Under the pieces are notes generated by a model, which worked only from the letters and a program-made list of their open reading frames with translations, was not told where the DNA came from and made no database searches. A stretch of 64,000 nt of DNA from Streptomyces sp. PT12 (GTDB taxonomy: Bacteria > Actinomycetota > Actinomycetes > Streptomycetales > Streptomycetaceae), in the NCBI RefSeq assembly GCF_003311645.1, contig NZ_QEST01000023.1, forward strand, positions 62,001 through 126,000, in the 5' to 3' direction. Numbering within the stretch: the first letter of the stretch is position 1; every line of letters begins with the position of its first letter. A program made the translations under genes and the position numbers. Shown in pieces: positions 61,596 to 64,000 of the stretch.

Positions 61596-62657
61596 TCAGC
61601 GCACCGGGTCGCGCCCCCGCGTCGGCCACGCCAGCAGCGCGAGGCCCGCCACGGCGAGGGGCAGCGAGACGACGTGGGTCAGCAGGTCGAGAACGCCCCG
61701 CGTGGAATCGAACGAATCGTCCCACCAGTCCAGTTGGAAGCGGATGGTGATCTCCCGCACCTCCAGGTAGACCAGCATCGCCAGGACCACGACGCCAGCG
61801 CCGCGCGCCGCGGGGCGGTTCGCCACGGCAAGGGCGCCGACCACCACGGCGGCGACCAGCAGCGCCGCCTCGTGGAAGGAGACGCCGCCGCTGAGCGAGA
61901 GCGGTGAGTGCAGGAGCGAGGGATCCACCAGGTCGCGAAAGTAGTCGCCCCACGAGAACGCGCCGAAGTCGGCCAGGATCCGCTGGCGGTCGATCACCCA
62001 CGCGACCTGGATCCCCGCGACCACGAGCAGCGCGGCGCCGCCGAGGGGGAGGGTCACCGAGGGGCGGCGTTCCTCGCGCGCCCGCAGCAGCGACACGACG
62101 ATCGCCACCGCGATCGCGAAGCCGCCGACATAGGTGAGGGCCGTCCACGCGCCGTAGTCGGGGTGGTCGAAGCCCTCGCGGTAGGTCGCGTCCAGCGCCC
62201 CCACGCCCTGCCGCAGGCACAGCGCGAGCAGCATGAACGCCAGCAGCAGCGCCCCGCCCCGCGCGAACCGCCGCCGCGCGAGCGCCAGCAGGCCCACCGC
62301 GACAAGCGCGAGGGTGAACACCCACTCGTACGGCGTCAGCAGCCGCTCGGGCACCTGGCGCGTCGGGTCGAAGAACGCCTCGATCAGGTGGATCGGCCGG
62401 GCGCCCGACTGGTCGAGCCCGTTGAGCAGCCAGGCGATCAGGCCCACCGCGAAGACCAGCAGCAACGTGCCACTCAGCAGGAACGCCCCCCGCTGCGCGC
62501 CCGGCGCACGCCCGCCACCCGAGCCGGGCGCGGGAGGAACGGGCGGCGGCGGTCCCCAGGGCGGTGGCCCCCACGGCGGAGGCGGCCCAGGGGGCGGGCC
62601 TGGGGGCGGCCCCTGCGGGTCCCAGGACGGCGGCGGCGGTGCGTTCCCTGTGGCCAT
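61596..62657 (-). CDS. Membrane protein with Pro/Gly-rich N-terminus
   Basis: A 353-residue membrane protein. The first ~55 residues are almost only Pro, Gly and Trp (PPGPPPPWGPPPWG). About eight hydrophobic helices follow (GTLLLVFAVGLIAWLLNGL, WVFTLALVAVGLLALARRR, ALLLAFMLLALCLRQGVGAL, AALLVVAGIQVAWVI). No transport motif is seen. ATG 62657 follows GGGGGG. Similar Pro-rich membrane proteins are common in streptomycetes; function unknown. Confidence 0.8.
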   Translation of the reverse strand: MATGNAPPPPSWDPQGPPPGPPPGPPPPWGPPPWGPPPPVPPAPGSGGGRAPGAQRGAFLLSGTLLLVFAVGLIAWLLNGLDQSGARPIHLIEAFFDPTRQVPERLLTPYEWVFTLALVAVGLLALARRRFARGGALLLAFMLLALCLRQGVGALDATYREGFDHPDYGAWTALTYVGGFAIAVAIVVSLLRAREERRPSVTLPLGGAALLVVAGIQVAWVIDRQRILADFGAFSWGDYFRDLVDPSLLHSPLSLSGGVSFHEAALLVAAVVVGALAVANRPAARGAGVVVLAMLVYLEVREITIRFQLDWWDDSFDSTRGVLDLLTHVVSLPLAVAGLALLAWPTRGRDPVR

Positions 62658-62806
62658 GCGAACCCCCCAAGACGCGCGCCCGACGGGCACCCTGCTCCGA
62701 CGATCCCAGAGCGCTGCCCGGGCGGAAAGGGGCAACGGGGCCTTGTCGCACGACCGTTGCGGTCCGGCGGCGGAAGCCCGATGACAGGCCGGTGACAAGG
62801 GAGCGC

Positions 62807-63847
62807 TCAGCGCGGCCCGCCCGTGCTCTCCCGCACCACGAGGCGGTGCGGCACCACCCGGTTCCTCGGGGGCACCGGGGGAAGCCCTTCGGCGCGCGCC
62901 GCGATCCGGTCCACCAGCAGCTCCACCGCGACCCGCGCCACCGCCGCCTTGTCCGGCGCGATCGTGGTCAGCGACGGCACGCTGAAACGCCCCGCCTCCA
63001 CGTCGTCGAACCCCACCACCGCCACGTCGTCGGGCACCCTAAGGCCCCGCTCGTGCAGCGCGCGGAGCGTGCCGAGGGCCATCTGGTCGTTGAGGCACAG
63101 GATCGCGTCGGGCCTGTGGCCATCGGCCAGATGCCGTTCCACCGCGGCCGCCCCGTCCGGCGTCCTGAACTGCCGCACCGGCAGCACCGCGGCCGGGTCG
63201 TAGGGCAGGCCCGCCGCCTGGAGCGCCTCGCGGAAGCCGCGCGTGCGGACCTGCGCCGTGCCCGTCGTCGCGGGCTCGGGGCCGCCCGCCTCCTTGCCGC
63301 CAACGGCCACGATCGAGCGGCGGCCGATGCCGATGAGGTGCTCGGTGGCCTCGCGGGTGGCCAGGACGTTGTCGATCGCGACGTGGTCGGCGCCCTCCTG
63401 GATCAGCTCGCCGAGCAGCACCACGGGCAGGTGCCCGCCGCGTTCGGCCACGTCGTCCGCCGTGAGCGCCAGCGGCGACATCAGCAGGCCGTCCACGAAG
63501 TCCGAGCCGAAGCCGTCCAACGCGGTCAGCTCGTGCTGCCGGTCGGCCAGCGTCTGGTGCACCAGCACCGTCAGGCCGCGCCGCTCGGCCTCGGCGATCA
63601 CATGCGTCGCGACCTCGCCGAAGTAGGAGAAGTCCAGCTCCGGAAGGATCAGCGCGATGATCCCGGTGCGCCCGCGCCGCAGATGGCGGCCCGCGAGGTT
63701 GACCCGGTACCCCAGCTCGTCTATCGCCTGCCTGACCGCGGCCCTGGTGCGGTCGGAGACGTGCTCGTAGTCGTTGATCACATTGGAGACGGTCTTCTCC
63801 GAGACTCCGGCGAGCCGCGCCACGTCCTTGATCCTCGGCCTCGCCAC
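62807..63847 (-). CDS. LacI family transcriptional regulator
   Basis: A 346-residue repressor. The HTH at residues ~5-26 reads RIKDVARLAGVSEKTVSNVI, with hinge helix RVNLAGRHLRRGRTG. The sugar-binding domain has the LacI-type segments VVLLGELIQEGADHVAIDN, AILCLNDQMALGTLRAL and VAVVGFDDVEAGRFSVPSLT. GTG 63847 is chosen because AAGGGG lies six bases before it. It likely binds a sugar; its target is not in view, and the promoter side (63848-64000) holds no supported gene or clear palindrome. Confidence 0.92.
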   Translation of the reverse strand: MARPRIKDVARLAGVSEKTVSNVINDYEHVSDRTRAAVRQAIDELGYRVNLAGRHLRRGRTGIIALILPELDFSYFGEVATHVIAEAERRGLTVLVHQTLADRQHELTALDGFGSDFVDGLLMSPLALTADDVAERGGHLPVVLLGELIQEGADHVAIDNVLATREATEHLIGIGRRSIVAVGGKEAGGPEPATTGTAQVRTRGFREALQAAGLPYDPAAVLPVRQFRTPDGAAAVERHLADGHRPDAILCLNDQMALGTLRALHERGLRVPDDVAVVGFDDVEAGRFSVPSLTTIAPDKAAVARVAVELLVDRIAARAEGLPPVPPRNRVVPHRLVVRESTGGPR

Positions 63848-64000
63848 CGCACACCCCTTACCACCCACCCCGACACAGGACCCGACGATCGTAGCTCTCG
63901 CGAACGACGGGCGGCACGGCGTCACGGGGTCTCCGGGCATGCTCAGGGGGCCGCGCGACCGCGGCGGGGGCGGTGGCGCGCACCGGTCACGGCCTAGTGC

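Overview
The window looks like chromosomal DNA of a Streptomyces or close Streptomycetaceae relative. Evidence: very high G+C, codons ending mostly in G or C, frequent GTG/TTG starts, many GTGA/ATGA stop-start overlaps, and actinomycete signature families (conservon kinase/roadblock pair, XRE plus DUF397 pair, SCO3242-type prenyltransferase, NB-ARC/TPR regulator, ECF sigma/anti-sigma pairs). I found no rRNA, tRNA, CRISPR array or complete insertion sequence.

0-18.5 kb: a shortened conservon (cvnA-cvnB without C and D), a coiled-coil secreted protein, a TetR unit, an orphan nitrate/nitrite-sensing histidine kinase, an isoaspartate-type methyltransferase, a secreted GH5 mannanase under a triple CebR-like operator, a PolX protein that keeps its PHP nuclease but lacks two of three polymerase aspartates, a phosphoribosyltransferase-hydrolase fusion, a glycosyltransferase pair, phosphoketolase, a ChaB/Rho-N protein and a frameshifted HAD gene.

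18.6-33.4 kb: sugar metabolism. GH30 and GH3 enzymes lie next to a divergent TetR gene. A PQQ sugar-dehydrogenase gene with a large in-frame deletion precedes a ThuA/DUF1080 protein. A tightly coupled seven-gene run then follows: inositol-phosphate synthase, UbiA (EboC-like), sugar isomerase, EboA, TatD (EboB-like), EboE and an EboF-like phosphatase. It is an actinobacterial version of the ebo metabolite-traffic cluster, with inositol-phosphate synthase and no EboD in the run.

33.4-43.6 kb: a stretch rich in broken genes (LuxR remnant, acetamidase, monooxygenase, dipeptidase, GNAT fragment) among intact DedA, MarR, CPA2 antiporter, a HTH/Clp-N regulator with an apparently leaderless operator-promoter, SIMPL, TOPRIM and DinB genes.

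43.6-59.6 kb: a mosaic accessory region. Fragments of APH-like, GNAT and NB-ARC/TPR genes lie beside a truncated serine recombinase. Next is a persulfide/sulfite detoxification island (CstR-type repressor, two rhodaneses, TauE exporter, persulfide dioxygenase-rhodanese) with three matching operators. Two APH-like kinases, an NB-ARC/TPR regulator, an N-terminally truncated radical SAM/SPASM protein, a GNAT, a lasso-cyclase-like asparagine synthetase with a small peptide ORF directly upstream, and an XRE/DUF397 pair follow. This resembles a damaged RiPP-type locus.

59.6-64 kb: an ECF sigma/anti-sigma/lipoprotein module, a proline-rich membrane protein and a LacI regulator.
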